A stretch of DNA of 30,197 bases from Ceratorhiza oryzae-sativae (GCA_030998015.1 JARWMV010000170.1:1-30197); one strand, 5' to 3'; positions 8,555 to 19,900 are shown, counted from the stretch's first letter. Translations and numbers: made by a program. The notes: generated by a model from the sequence alone, not told the origin.

Positions 8555-11500
8555 ATGCCTGCACAAAAGAAGAAGGCACGTAAATCATGCACGCGTATTG
8601 CCACTTTCTTTTTGTCTTACCGTTTAAACAACATAGACACCCGGGGCTCCCACCGAGCCTGCTGCTAATCAAGCTAGCAGCTCGAAAACACCAATCCGTC
8701 GTGCGGGGACGGCTGCGCCTATGAGCAAGTCTAGCGCCAAACGCGTGAAATCGCGACCGGTGGTCAACGAAAGCGAGGAAGAAGGCGCGGAGGTGCCCCA
8801 AAAATCCATAGCGGTGAGTGACTGCTGCCGCTGAAGCCATTTTCCCTCACCCGATAGAACGGCCTCGTAGGTTGAACATGAGAACGTTTGGGGCGATATC
8901 TTGCGAAAGTTTAATGACCAACTTGATGAAGGGCGGATCGGCGACGAGCTGCTTGCGATGCGGGAGGTTGAGAAGGCGAAATACCGGTTGGGATGGGCGA
9001 CGGTTCGGGTAGGCGGCCCTGGAACTATCGAAGGGCTGATCAAAATTACCGATGACCCCAATGATCGAGTCAACCCGCGCGAACATGTTGCTCAGCATTC
9101 GAGCGTGCTAGCCAAAATTTTCCGCAACGGGGGAAAACGTGATTTCCAATCCCCCATACGTGCAATGTTCCCCCGAGCCCTGATTGACAACTCCCTCCTT
9201 GAGCGCATGGCCGCTGTCAAGCCCCACGATCCGACGTCGATTATCCCGCCTTTTAGAATTCTTCGACCTCAGGAAGAGGAGATACACCGGTTGGAGGTTG
9301 AAACTTTGCTGGGCACGGACGGCAAGACCGTTTTTGGGCGAGATGATATGAACGCTAAACTCATTCGATTGAACGAGCTGCGCGAACTCTACCTACACGG
9401 GACGATTATCAACGGCACGCATCGCACGCATGCGTTGCTCGAGGCATTCTCAGCTGTTCCGCAGGAGTTTCAGAGGCTGCACCGCAGCGGAGACCCGGCC
9501 GACGAGGTTCTCGAGCAAGGTATGGAACTTCTTCGCCAGCTCAAGGATGCCACCTACGTGTGCGAGTTCTACGACGGTACGTGGCTGAAATCCAATGTCG
9601 TCTGTTGAAATACGACTGACAAGACAGCTTGCAGACACAACACCACCTCATGTTTTAACATGGCTGGCGGAGAACGAGGAGGATCGTCCAAACCTCCCAC
9701 CTGGCGTCGGCGAGAAGCTTTGGTCGCTCGCACGAAGCCAAGAAGCCTGGGTTGAGGTCATGATCAGCAAGCGCCAGGCGAGCACCCGCACCGAGGCACT
9801 GGACAAGATGTACTCGATCCGTGAATTGTCGATGAAAGGACAGCCTCTCAGCGAAATGGAGCGGGAGTGGGCCGTCGCTATCGACGCTCGACCGAACACC
9901 CAGCCCGAGACGAAGCGAAAAGGTATAATCAGCACAGCGACGTGCCGTGAGCTCATGGCTCATCCGGTGTTGAACCGGATGGTTCTCGACACCCGAATTG
10001 ACCTGGAGATGTACCACAAGCGGATGCACGAGAGTCACGTCTCGGCGATGAAGAAGGCAGACGGCGGGGCTATATTCATGCTGCACTTCTGGTTGGCAGT
10101 GCGTCTTCACATTGAAGTAAGGTTGCTGGGTGATTACCCCGCGTGCATATATCTGACTCTCGTTTCGAATTTCAGCTGTCGGAGGTCGCGAACGGCGAAG
10201 GGCTTACAGACGTTGAAGGGTTCGTTACTAGGATGCAGGCGAAAGAGTCAGAGGGTCCAGTGCCTTACGAGGGCTACACGGAGGCAGTGGAGCACTGGAC
10301 GAACTTGCGAAAAAATCACTCGGGAATCCCGATTCTAATCAACCGACTCGGGGAAAAGCAACTCAACCAGCTGGAGCTGATCTGGAAGGACGAGCTGCAC
10401 ACCTCGAACTTGAGCTACCCCGAGAAGAACGAGGAAACCGATACCATCCTCGGGTTCGACTATACGTCGCAGGCTTTCGTGCTGGCCAGTCGTCAGTCGC
10501 TGGTTCGATGGGCCAGGAAGCTTCGCAAATGTGGCGAAGATCCCGAGCACACTCGCCGTATTTGCGCTTCCATCGAAACGTACGCTCGGTATCCGTTCGA
10601 GGTGGGGAAACTCGATCAGGTCTACATTCCCGCAGCTCTTCCCCCGATGAAGGGCCATCTGGCAAAGATGGCAGAAGCGGTGAAAGGTGGAGGTGATGAT
10701 GCAGGAACGATGTTGGTAAGTAATGCCCTGCTCGTTGACTGCCGACTGACCGAGGCATGGAACGCAGTTCGAATACTTGCTGGATCGAAATGGGTTGCTC
10801 TGGGGCGAGGGCGCAGCGGGCACTTCAAAGTCCCACAATTCGGCTTGTTGGAGCTACAAGCTTCGTGGCCAACATCGCGCGGTGAGCCTGATAGTGGACT
10901 CGGAGCGACTAGGCAATATGACATCGCGGTTGTGGGCGGTAGGCAAACTCGCATAGCTCTAATTGAGGAGCTGAACCAATTTTTGAATCAGGCGATTACT
11001 GTCCTGGAAGACCCAGCACTTGTCCGTGCTATTCGAAAAGTATCTGCTAGGTACACAGACGATCTCGCGAAGCTTCGAGAGAAATGCGGTGCCAATCGCA
11101 CCACAGGCGCAAGGCCAGAAATCGGTGAAGCCATCTGGAGAGAGGAACGGCCAAACGAAGAGCCGGAGGTCTTTTATCTGAAGCTCGACGAGGCGAAGCC
11201 GATGTTGCGAGCAGCCATCTGGGGGTTGAACAACATTCCCCAGACTGAACCAAGTGTGGAGGATATCGTGAAAGAGCACGAAGTCCTGGGTATGATCGCC
11301 CCGCTTGAAGTCTGGGCCAATGCAAGATTTGCGGAATGGTGTCGTGGCTGGCGCGACAGTGACAAGAAACGGTCTGTCTCGCTGATGTCCGGTATCGGTT
11401 GGCTAGCCCTTGGAGAGCATTTTCGTCGGTCCTGGGTGAAGACCATTTTCGATGAGCTTCCGGAAGCACGGGTGATCGGGCGGAGAGTGAGGGAGATCAT

Positions 11501-14075
11501 ACGAATGACCAATGGTGAGTATGATATATCCGCATGGGGATATATTACATTTCTTAAACGGTTTGTAGATTCGCAGCCATGGTGGATCGAAGATGACCAA
11601 GGTTGGGACATCGAGGTCCCCTCTGCTACGCCAGCGGACAACCGTATCGATCTTGACCCATCTGCACGTCACCCCGAAGCAGGCTTAGCAAATAATGCCC
11701 AAGCTAACCCTCAACCAGTCCTGATCCCCCCAACTCAAACCCATCGATCTCCCCCTCATGCTCTAGCCCCCCCTCCCTCTCCCCCTGGCACTCCAATCCC
11801 TCCTCCTTGTACCCCAACCCCTCCTCGTACTCCAAACCCTGTCCCTCGTACACCACCTGCGCCGGAGGAGGAAGACGTTATTTTGAGAAGCCTGAATGCT
11901 CCGGGTGGTCAGAACTCGCCCGACACGGATGCTCGTATTGCTGCGGAGCATCTCCAAGGTCAAACCAGGGCCAGCGATGTGACGAGCGAGCAGGCCAGTG
12001 CGGGCGCTTACCCGCTGCAAATGGTGCAAGGCAGGCGATTTACGGATCCAGTAACAGGCGAGAGCTACGTGATCGAGCACAACACCGAACGCGAGGCGGA
12101 CCGGGAAAAGAAGCGGCGCGCACGGCAAAAATACGAGGCGGAGAGGCTAGAGAGGCTCCAACGGATGATCAGAGGGGATCTGGAGAGGCGAGAGATGGGG
12201 AAAACAACGAAGGGGAAAGGGAAGGAGAAAGAGGTGGCAGAACCAAGGGTGCAGCAAACGAGTGAGGGTGGGGGCTACCCGGTTGACAAGGGTGAGCAAG
12301 AAGCATCGCAGACGCCGCCCGGAACGCCGATGGACATCGACGGGGACTGGCAGTCCTACGGGAGCTTTCATTGTCGCATCAACCCAGGGCACATTGTTAC
12401 CTGTTCCACGCTTTCAAGGGCCATTGCTGCGAATGGGCTGGCTTTGCAAGACTACGAGCTGGCCGAGGACGATAAGAGCAGGGAGGAGCTGATCGAACAA
12501 ATCTGCAGCTCGGACGACAAACTTCGGGCAGCGTGTGAGGTGATCAACCATGAACGAGAGAACTTGCGGCGGAGCGTAATTTTTGAGGCGAAGAGACTGG
12601 TTTCAGATTCAGTGGCCGAAAACCCTTACTCTGTTGAAGTGGGCTACCTTGGCCTAGGACGGAAGACGTTGATGCTCAAGGTGAGGCGATTATACGTGTA
12701 CTCGAACGACGATCTGCTCACTTGCATGTATCAGGATGTGTTTGTCTCACGCGTTGCAGTAGCTCTCAGGAACATCTACGCCCCTGATGGCCCACCCCTC
12801 ACGGCGGACGCAATGCACATGGCTGAGAACGACAGGCTTTACGATCACGAGCTGGTTCAACTTGGGAACGACGGAGTTGTGACCTGTCGACTCTGGTGGA
12901 CTTTTGCTGCAGGATTTAGGGCAGATTGTAGGTAGCCATGTGCATCCCCGTTGCCCTGCTTACAGAAGTAATTTGTTCAGACCCAGTCGAGAATTTCGAC
13001 GTTGAGGTCGGTCGGTTGAGCGATGAGTACAATACGGGTACGTAACAACCCTCTGCCAAAACTTGGGACAGGCTAACCTTTACCGACCTGACCAGTCCGT
13101 CTGTCAGAAATCCGGGAAGGCATGGCGGAATTCTTGCCCTTAGCCTCCTACGGTCGGGACGAAGCGGAGTCCGTTGTGCGAGGTACACACGCAGCTCGTG
13201 CGCTGCTCTACAAATACAAGCACCGAAAGTCGGCACTGTATACCAGTGTGTATCAGAGCCCGGAGAAGGTCCTCAAGGAGCCGCATAATTACACCAAAGT
13301 GAAGCCATGGGATCGCCTCGGCGATGGCGGCGAGAAAATGTTCAAAATGTTCATCGTGGACAAAGGAGAGCCGGAGGACTTACCGATGAATATGTCCAGT
13401 CCATTTTCGAGCGGAACTTTTGGCGAGCAATGTGGGGCTTCGATGGGCATGCGGGAAGCGGACATGCTGAGGAACGCGGAGCAAAGGCAATCAGCAATCT
13501 GGCGTCACTACCAGGATGTTGACTTGCGTCGTTTTGCTCGTCTAGCGGTCGGCTCCGCTGCAGCGACTCAGACAGAACCTGAAATTGGCATACCAACAGA
13601 TTCGCAATCTCTTGGAGAGCCAGCCGGTGACCAGCTCTCGAACGCGTCCATGCGGCAGCCACAACCCCAGGGTCTGAGCCAGGATTCGATTGTTGCTCGA
13701 GGCGCGAGCCGCCGAGCCTCTGAGTGGGAGAAGCTATCAGAGGAAATTTCAGACGACTCCGAGGAGAAACCGAAGGGGATTCGTCGGCCTCGGAAGAGTA
13801 CGCCAGGAGAGCGGCGAAGCTCAGACGAAGAATCGTCTGAAGAATTGTCTGGAACTCGAAGTGAGGACGACAAGCAGGATGACCCCGACTACCCTGTGGC
13901 CAGTACAAGCAAGGCTCCTGGGCTACATCCACGTCGCCCGCTAGCTCTAAAAACGCCCCCGAGAGCCCTATCAATGAAACGCAAGCTCGACCAGCAGCAT
14001 GGCAGCGACGAGGTGACGAGTCCGGTAACTAGTCCATCTGTACGGAAACAGACGCAGAGGCAGAGGCGTAAGTGA
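8555..14075 (+). CDS. Large multi-exon gene of unknown family, about 1,600 codons; possible ParB/Srx-like domain
   Basis: Exons deduced from GT-AG signals and frame: 8637-8813 (or from ATG 8721), 8871-9576, 9635-10116, 10176-10715, 10768 to about 10,880-10,960, then to 11514, 11569-12680, 12735-12927, 12981-13037, 13096-14075 (TGA 14073). Introns are 52-59 nt. A possible first exon, 8555-8579 (MPAQKKKA), joins 8637 one base out of phase, so the start may instead be ATG 8721. The junction between 10,880 and 10,970 is also unresolved: GTGAGC at 10882 to TAG at 10956 keeps the wrong frame, while rarer sites or a frameshift would fit. Visible features are an acidic/basic N-terminus (VNESEEEGAEV), a NGTHRTHALLEAF motif (codons near 9412-9450) reminiscent of the G-x-H/R-R-x-x-A signature of ParB/sulfiredoxin-like folds, then ATYVCEFYD. 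A proline-rich linker lies at 11715-11865, a charged coiled-coil-like K/R/E tract at 12080-12240, and a Ser/Glu-rich tail ends in basic patches (RKQTQRQRRK), which suggests a nuclear protein. Function is unknown. The gene is bracketed by inverted double-hairpin modules (7672, 14770). Confidence 0.7.
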
Positions 14076-14640
14076 TCCGTCGTCCATCTCCCACACTCAG
14101 GCATGTGTACTTTGTTCTATTGCTCCCGCATGTGTTCCTTCGTTGTATTATTTTCGCTTTGTTTTATTTTATTCTCGAATATATTCACCGCACGCCTTTA
14201 ACTGTGTATTGAACCCAAGCAGGGCTAGCGTTGAGTGCTGCGTGTTTGGCAAGCACCTATCGGCTTGTCGCTCAGCACCGATATCGTTATCATGCAATTG
14301 CCTGACTTCAAGTGATTGTTTAATACATTCAATGGGCTGGAGCATGTCAAAACACTTGAATGGGAGCCTGAAAGAAAGTCCGTCTCAATGGGCAGCCAAC
14401 CGCTCATCGGGGTCATGGTCACGTGATCTATTGAACCGATTGCTGGCCGCTCGACAGTTGTTGAGCTTGGCGAAGCGAAGTGAGCAGAATGAATTGAAAT
14501 TAATCTTGAAGAACCGCTGTAGATAACATGTTAAGAGCAAAGTGCATTTTTAGCACCTTAAGCATCTAAAATTAGCTATGTATTCGAGACGAAGACATCA
14601 CAACTCTCGAAGGGAACTCGACATATAACATGGAACACAA
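14076..14640. other. 3' flank of the large gene with one module-like hairpin
   Basis: This is downstream sequence with a T-rich tract (14140-14170). At 14386-14428 lies a diverged palindrome, CAATGGGCAGCCAACCGCTC with ATCGG, followed by TCACGTGATC, so half of a double-hairpin module in left-facing order. The plus frame 14143-14526 has no coding character that I can see. Confidence 0.5.
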
Positions 14641-14770
14641 AATGTCGTAGTGAGCCGAGTCACATAGCACAGCCACGTCCCGATGAGCGGCTGGCCGCTC
14701 ATCGGACTGGGCACGTGATCATGTAATTAAGCGCTGTCCTGATGGGCGGCTGCTTGTTCATCATCGGGCT
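14615..14770 (-). repeat. Double-hairpin module with subterminal sequence, left-facing copy (L1)
   Basis: This contains a perfect palindrome at 14680-14705 (12-bp arms CCGATGAGCGGC/GCCGCTCATCGG, 2-nt loop), then CACGTGATC, AATTAAGCGCTGTCC and a second, looser palindrome. The inner side (14615-14677: GGGAACT...AACAT...AAAATGTC...AGTCACATAGCACAGCC) matches the inner ends of the left-facing copies at 23110-23175 and 26790-26860. The homology therefore extends past the hairpins into subterminal DNA. Together with R1 it flanks the large plus-strand gene. Confidence 0.8.
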
Positions 14771-14931
14771 CTGGAAGAAACTGTTTGCAATCGTGTGGTA
14801 AGCTTCTTTGTGAAAATTTCATTCTACGTATGTTAATTCTCCTGTAAGAAAGCGTGAGTAAAGGGACTCAGACTCCTGATATGGGAAAAAGACACGGGTC
14901 ACCTGATTGCAAACAGTTTCTTCTGGAGCCC
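14766..14931. repeat. 27-bp inverted repeat pair
   Basis: The arms 14766-14792 (CTGGAAGAAACTGTTTGCAA core) and 14905-14931 (TTGCAAACAGTTTCTTCTGG core) are reverse complements with two mismatches, separated by 112 nt. The left arm begins exactly where the L1 module ends, and a third module (15081) follows the right arm. This could be termini of a small element or a local inversion duplicate. Confidence 0.8.
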
Positions 14932-15080
14932 TAGTTCATCAAGCCAGTCGCATGACCAGGTTACGAACACTAACTTTAAAGAGACTGGCTGTCCACCGGG
15001 TGAGCAACATATAGAACGGATAGATGCTCTTTGCAGACTGAAATGTCTTGAAAGTGAGTTGAGTAACCCAACAAAGCCCC

Positions 15081-15138
15081 GTCCCGATGAGCGGCTGACC
15101 ACCATCGGACTGGTCACGTGGTTGAGTGCTGTCCCGAT
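15081..15138 (-). repeat. Double-hairpin module, left-facing copy (L2), cut by a hAT element
   Basis: CGTCCCGATGAGCGGCTGAC (followed by CACCATCGG), then GGTCACGTGG and GAGTGCTGTCCCGAT. The second palindrome breaks off after GTCCCGAT, exactly where the hAT-like terminus TAGGGATCAAAATGG begins at 15139. The missing half is not found at the other end of that element. Confidence 0.75.
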
Positions 15139-16316
15139 TAGGGATCAAAATGGATGGCACAGGTTGCAGCGTGGGTAATCACGCAGGTGCGAAGACGGGT
15201 CGGGTAAAGCCCGGTTTGCACAGCCACCAATTACCTGTGAGACTCTCTGCGCAGGCGATAAACACGGGTGTCATCCGGGAACACCATACTTGTATTTAGA
15301 CAGAAAGTATTTTATTTATTTATTTACATGAGACTCAATAATTTGGGTGACGTTGTCAAGCTCTGGCAGCAAGGGGGTGCCATACCATGACCCAATGGCT
15401 ATCTGAGCTTGGAACGTGCGCGATGACATACAGCACTGGAGGTGCTTCATCACCAACCGACCCCCCGAGAACATACGCTCAGCGTCAACTGACGAAGCTG
15501 AGGTGCATGTCATTTCTAGGATACTTAACCAGAGAGTGCAGATGAACTTACCAGGTACACTCAATAGATCCAGAGTCAGGCGGCCAACAAGAGGGCGGCG
15601 CTCCAGCTCGGAGTCCTAGTAAGAAAGCACCCCGCCGTATTGTGAGATGACATAAGAGGATACAACCGGAGTCTCGAGATAATCCTGGATTGAGTCGCAT
15701 TCAAGATGGATTGGCGGCGGCAAGGTCGAAGTGTGGCGCTGGGTCCAAATACTGCCCTAAAAATAAAAGGTTCAGCGCTAAGGCCATCAAGCATTGATGG
15801 ATGAAAGATGTACCTAAGATATTTGAGTTGGTTTTGTCCCAGACTTCAGCATCGCTCATTGCGCTGAGACCTTTACGGCACTTTAGATGACAAATGGGCT
15901 CTTCTGGAGCAGGATGGGCAGTAAAGGGCAGTTCGGACAGGGGGTTCAGTCGTAGGCATGTCGAGAAGATGTAGATGACTTTCAATGCTCCCCGCTTGTG
16001 CCTTTATACACACAAGATACGCTGGTGAGCCAAGAAAATTATGCCCTATTTTTCTGGCGACCATATGACGCGCATATAGGACGTCATTACTGCCCAGTTG
16101 AAAATATACTTTTACTGTAAAATGTACGAACAGCAAGTGCCGCTCCATAATCCCAGCGCTTGGCACCCGTGTGCTCACCCAGGTTTGCTCCCACGCCTAG
16201 TGTACCTGCGTCATATATTCCATTCGGTTTCCGGAACTGGCCGAGGCTCTCCGGGTAGTTTCCCACAGGTAATTAACCAGGCTCATCTGACTTCTCACTA
16301 TCCATTTTAATCCCTA
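15139..16316. mobile_element. Decayed hAT-like DNA transposon (1.18 kb)
   Basis: The termini TAGGGATCAAAATGGATGG (15139) and CTATCCATTTTAATCCCTA (ending 16316) are inverted repeats with few mismatches. A hAT transposase C-terminal fragment lies inside on the minus strand. No clean 8-bp target duplication is visible (left flank GTCCCGAT, right flank GACTGAGT), so one end was probably rearranged after insertion. The interior also holds short minus-strand frames (15701-16178) that I cannot assign. Confidence 0.65.
15316..15690 (-). pseudogene. hAT transposase C-terminal fragment
   Basis: The minus-strand translation reads ETPVVSSYGGVLSY, stop, DSELERRPLVGRLTLDLLSVP. A GT-AG intron follows (GTAAGTTCATC... 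to ...CACCTCAG, about 15502-15555), then ASSVDAERMFSGGRLVMKHL and SSRTFQAQIAIGSW. This is the hAT dimerisation region (LAxxxLxxxATSxxxERxFSxGG). A TAG replaces the expected Trp of the WW-type motif, and the N-terminal BED finger and catalytic core are absent. The fragment is not functional. Confidence 0.75.
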
Positions 16317-16344
16317 GACTGAGTTAATGAAGTGGTCACATTAC

Positions 16345-16805
16345 TAGTCCGATGGACGGCCGGCTGCCCATCGGGACGGCGCTTAATTATAATAACGTGA
16401 CTAGTCCGATGGGCGGCCAGCCGCTCATCGGGACGTGGCTGTGCTTTGTGACTTGGTTCAGCAACGAGGCATTTTATGATCCTTTTTATTTATTTCCAGT
16501 TCCCTCAGTGACATGTAAGGTATGTATATTGCTTATAAAATTATATTTAGATACTTGGACTAGTATAAATGTGCTGTACTCTTAGCTAGTCATACACAAC
16601 AGTTAATTGCGATTTATTTCCTTTAATTGCGCTCACTTCACTATGCTATGTGCAAAAGAACATCAACCGTGGTAGAGAACTGGTTTGCTTAGCAGAGCCG
16701 GCTCTGTTGGACAGCCAGCCACTCATCAAACTGATCACATGGCCATAAATTAAGCGCTGTCCCGATGGGCGGCCGCCCGCCCATCGAGACAGTCACATGA
16801 CCTTG
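16345..16805. mobile_element. MITE-like element bounded by double-hairpin modules (MITE A)
   Basis: The left end is a right-facing module (16345-16432: palindromes CCGATGGACGGCCGGCTGCC/CATCGG and CCGATGGGCGGCCAGCCGCT/CATCGG around GCGCTTAATTA and AACGTGAC), continuing into GGACGTGGCTGTGC and CTTGGTTC. The right end (about 16660-16805) is the inverted equivalent: GAACTGGTTTGCTTAGCAGA, then CACATGG, AATTAAGCGCTGTCC and a palindrome CGATGGGCGGCCGCCCGCCC/ATCG. The element is about 460 bp without coding capacity. Its interior (16450-16640, TATAAATGTGCTGTACTCTT) matches 26230-26400. Confidence 0.7.
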
Positions 16806-16940
16806 GGGTTAGCGCATGAACGGCCAGTGGTACAACTGTTATCTTGGGCTGACAAATTCTCCCATCGAATATTGATTTGGGTGCAAAGATAAAAGAAAAA
16901 TTACAATACAAAGATGCCAACTTGATGACCGAGGGTCTTG

Positions 16941-19900
16941 TTATACTAAGATAGTAAGCTCTACATAGACGAGGTACATGACAACACGCTGCATGTTATA
17001 GATGGCAAATTTCTTCTTATAAACTTCTTCTGAGTGTGCTACCTTGCACATCCACTGGGCAAGCTCTGGGAGGTTGTTTACCGCCCCTTGCAGCGACGGA
17101 AAGTGGCTCTGCAGTTTCGCAAATCGTTCGGGGTGACACCAATAGAGCCAACAGGCTTGGGCAACTGTATCCTTGACCTCGCACACTGGACCACCGTTGA
17201 CGGTTGTAAACAAGTGTCCTTGGCGCTTGTTGTTCGGCCACAGGCAGGTGAAGCAGACAGTGTAGTCGCTTGGGAGCATAGTTCTGTTGGAAATCTGGCC
17301 TATCAGGTCCTCGCAGGTGTGGCCATCCTTCTCAAATGCCAAGAGACGATATGCACCTTCACCGTTCCTGCCCTTTGAACCTGGCAGCCGGGGGCATTCG
17401 GACAACCTGTGCTCGAGCCGTTTGCTGTTATGAAAAACACAGTATATGCATTTCTCGTGCAGAAACGTCGTCAGCCGCTTGATGTTCTCTAGCGTATAGA
17501 CCTGATTGCAGTCGGTCGCTCTAAGGTTGGTCTCTGGTTCCGTTCTGGGTTCGACCTCCCGCCGACGTGCTGTCGCTGCGTCTCTGCGGATGGCGTGGCC
17601 GACCGGTTCAACAACTCCCAATGCAGGGAGCAGCGCGGGACGATTGAGTGAGTGGCGAGGTTGCTCTGCCTGGGTTTGTTGCTGCTTCGTTGGGACAATG
17701 CTGGATGGTCCAGGGAGACCACCAGGGGGTAACAAGTGTTGTTTTGGACCCATGGATGCTTGGATGAGGGGGCTAGCTCCGTCGAGATGGTCAGGCTGAT
17801 TTGACAACTGTTGTTGCAGCGTTGGAGTTGTGGCTAGTTTCGGCAGACCGAGGACAACGTACTCTCTCTCTGGGAGTTCAGCCAGTAGATCGCTCTCTTC
17901 AGGAAGGTCTGGTGCAAGCAAGTCTAGTGAACCTTGCAGGCAAAGTCGCCTTTGAGCTTCGCTGCACCTCCCGCAGGCTAAAAAACCAACCCCTCCGCTA
18001 CAGGTGACAGCAAGAGAATTTCCGTCCATCCATCCTGAGGTTATCTGCCGGATGCAGTTGGCCTTGTCAAGTATATCTGTCTCAAGGATGCTCCACCCAT
18101 GGACACTGGATTCATTAGCACCTTTTTCGGGACCAGGACGACCAGGCCAATCGAAGACAATGGAAAGGGCAGGCTTGCCATCTCTGCCGGCCCTGCCAGT
18201 CTCCTGCATATAGTCAATGATTCCTCGGGGTGGGGATAGGTGGAAGACTGCTCTGCAGTTTGCCTTGTTCACTCCGGTGCCTGCAGCAGTAGTTCCAACC
18301 AGGGTGACAATGTTGCCAGCCAAGTAGCCGTTCAGCGCTTTCAGGGCATTGTCACCATCCAGGTTTCCATGATATGCTGTGGAGTTTGGCAGTCTGGACT
18401 GGACCTTGAGGACATCTGGAATGGTACGGCAGATTACTAGAAAGCCTTCTCCCTTCTCAAGGTCAGCAGTAAGCCTCTGTACATGACGGACAAGTGCGTT
18501 CGTTGCCGTTGCTTCATTGGCATATCGAGCAATATGGTAAACTATGTTGCTCCGTTGGGTACCCTCCCGTACAGTTTGCCATGTTGGGAGCCCAACTTGC
18601 TCTGCAACTTTGGATTCGAGATGTGGCGGGATGGTGGCTGAAAGAGCAACCAGTGGTACACCCTTCCCTGTGAGGTACTTCAGCCTCCCCATGACTGGTC
18701 TGTAGCTCTCGGATGTGACTGTAAGGTGGGCTTCATCAAGCACAATACGATTCAGTCTTGCTTGTGAAATTCGAGCATCAAGCCACCGTCGGAATGCTTG
18801 GTTGTTTGCCATGCACTCGGCAGAGACAGCTACCACTCCATCATCTTGATTTTCCTCGCTCCATTCAGAGAACTGAACTGTTCGCCCTGCCCGGCGGCCT
18901 GAGGCATTCAGTGCTAGCTGGCGTTGCATTGAGGCCTGCAGCTGGTCAGACATGATGGCACGTAGTGGGAACATGACAAGGGTGATCCCAGGCTCAATGT
19001 AGGGTAAGGATCCAAAAAGGAAAGACTTGCCCGCGCTGGTAGGCAGATTGATGAGCAGGGATGAACAACGTTGGAGAACCAAGGCTATAGACTTTCCCTG
19101 TCCAATGGAAGACCATGTTGCTGCTTGATTACCAGTGTAAAGTCGCAACAGAGCAAGATGCTTGGGGAGCACAGGGGCTGCATTGTGCTGTGAAGGTCCT
19201 TGATGTGGCTTTGCAACCGGGCCTATTGCCTCTCGTCCATCAAGCCTGTCCATGATTACCTCTGCGACACGACGTGCAAATGGCTCCTGAATGTTTTCAA
19301 GCTTGGCACCCATGGAAGCAACAAGTGAATCTTGGTCGATGGCAGTGCATGAATGAGTCTCTTGCTGATTGCCAACTGCCTTGCGGAGCCCTGGAAGCCT
19401 CCTTAACTCAGTTGGTGTAAGGAGGGCTCGGAAGATCTGGTAGAGCATCTCAAATGAGCAAAAGAGATATTTGAGCAAGTCGTCGTCAGCCAGGATGTGA
19501 AGCTGTGCAATATCTACAGCATAGTGTGCTGAAACAGTCTCGCTGGTGTGGCCTCCAGAGGTGTCCATGGCAGACATCATCATGTCCCAGAGCGTGCTGG
19601 CGCCCGGGACTCGTTTCTTCTGGACTGCAGTTAGGATATGGCGCAGGGTTCGGATGCCCACATCTATGCCCATCATATCCTCAAAGAACTGTTGGATTAG
19701 GATGGAGAGCCTGGACGAGCTCATCTCCACTCCAGCAATGGCGAAGGCTGATGTCTCTTGGACAACCCGATGTTCTTGATCATGGAACCGCTGAGTTAAA
19801 TGCCCTGCGATTGGACGAGCCAAGCCATAGAGGATGAGGAACAACTGGCCTACTTGCCAGGGAAGAGCATGAGCTATAGGCCGATCATGCCCTGTGTTGC

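Noticed and set aside
10335..11672. Several minus-strand open frames of 80-170 codons under the large plus-strand gene
   Set aside because: They are antisense shadows of GC-rich coding exons. None has splice logic, motifs or a start context of its own.
13351..13974. 207-codon minus-strand frame
   Set aside because: It lies wholly inside the last exon of the plus-strand gene and has shadow-type composition (Ser/Arg/Pro-rich).
15150..15270. Stem-rich GC segment as a tRNA or structured RNA
   Set aside because: No cloverleaf with conserved T-loop (GTTCGAxTC) or anticodon arm could be drawn. It lies just inside a hAT terminus and is probably subterminal structure.
15701..16178. Minus-strand frames upstream of the hAT fragment as the rest of the transposase
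   Set aside because: No BED finger or DDE-type motif is visible, and the frames overlap without plausible joining. I left them unassigned.
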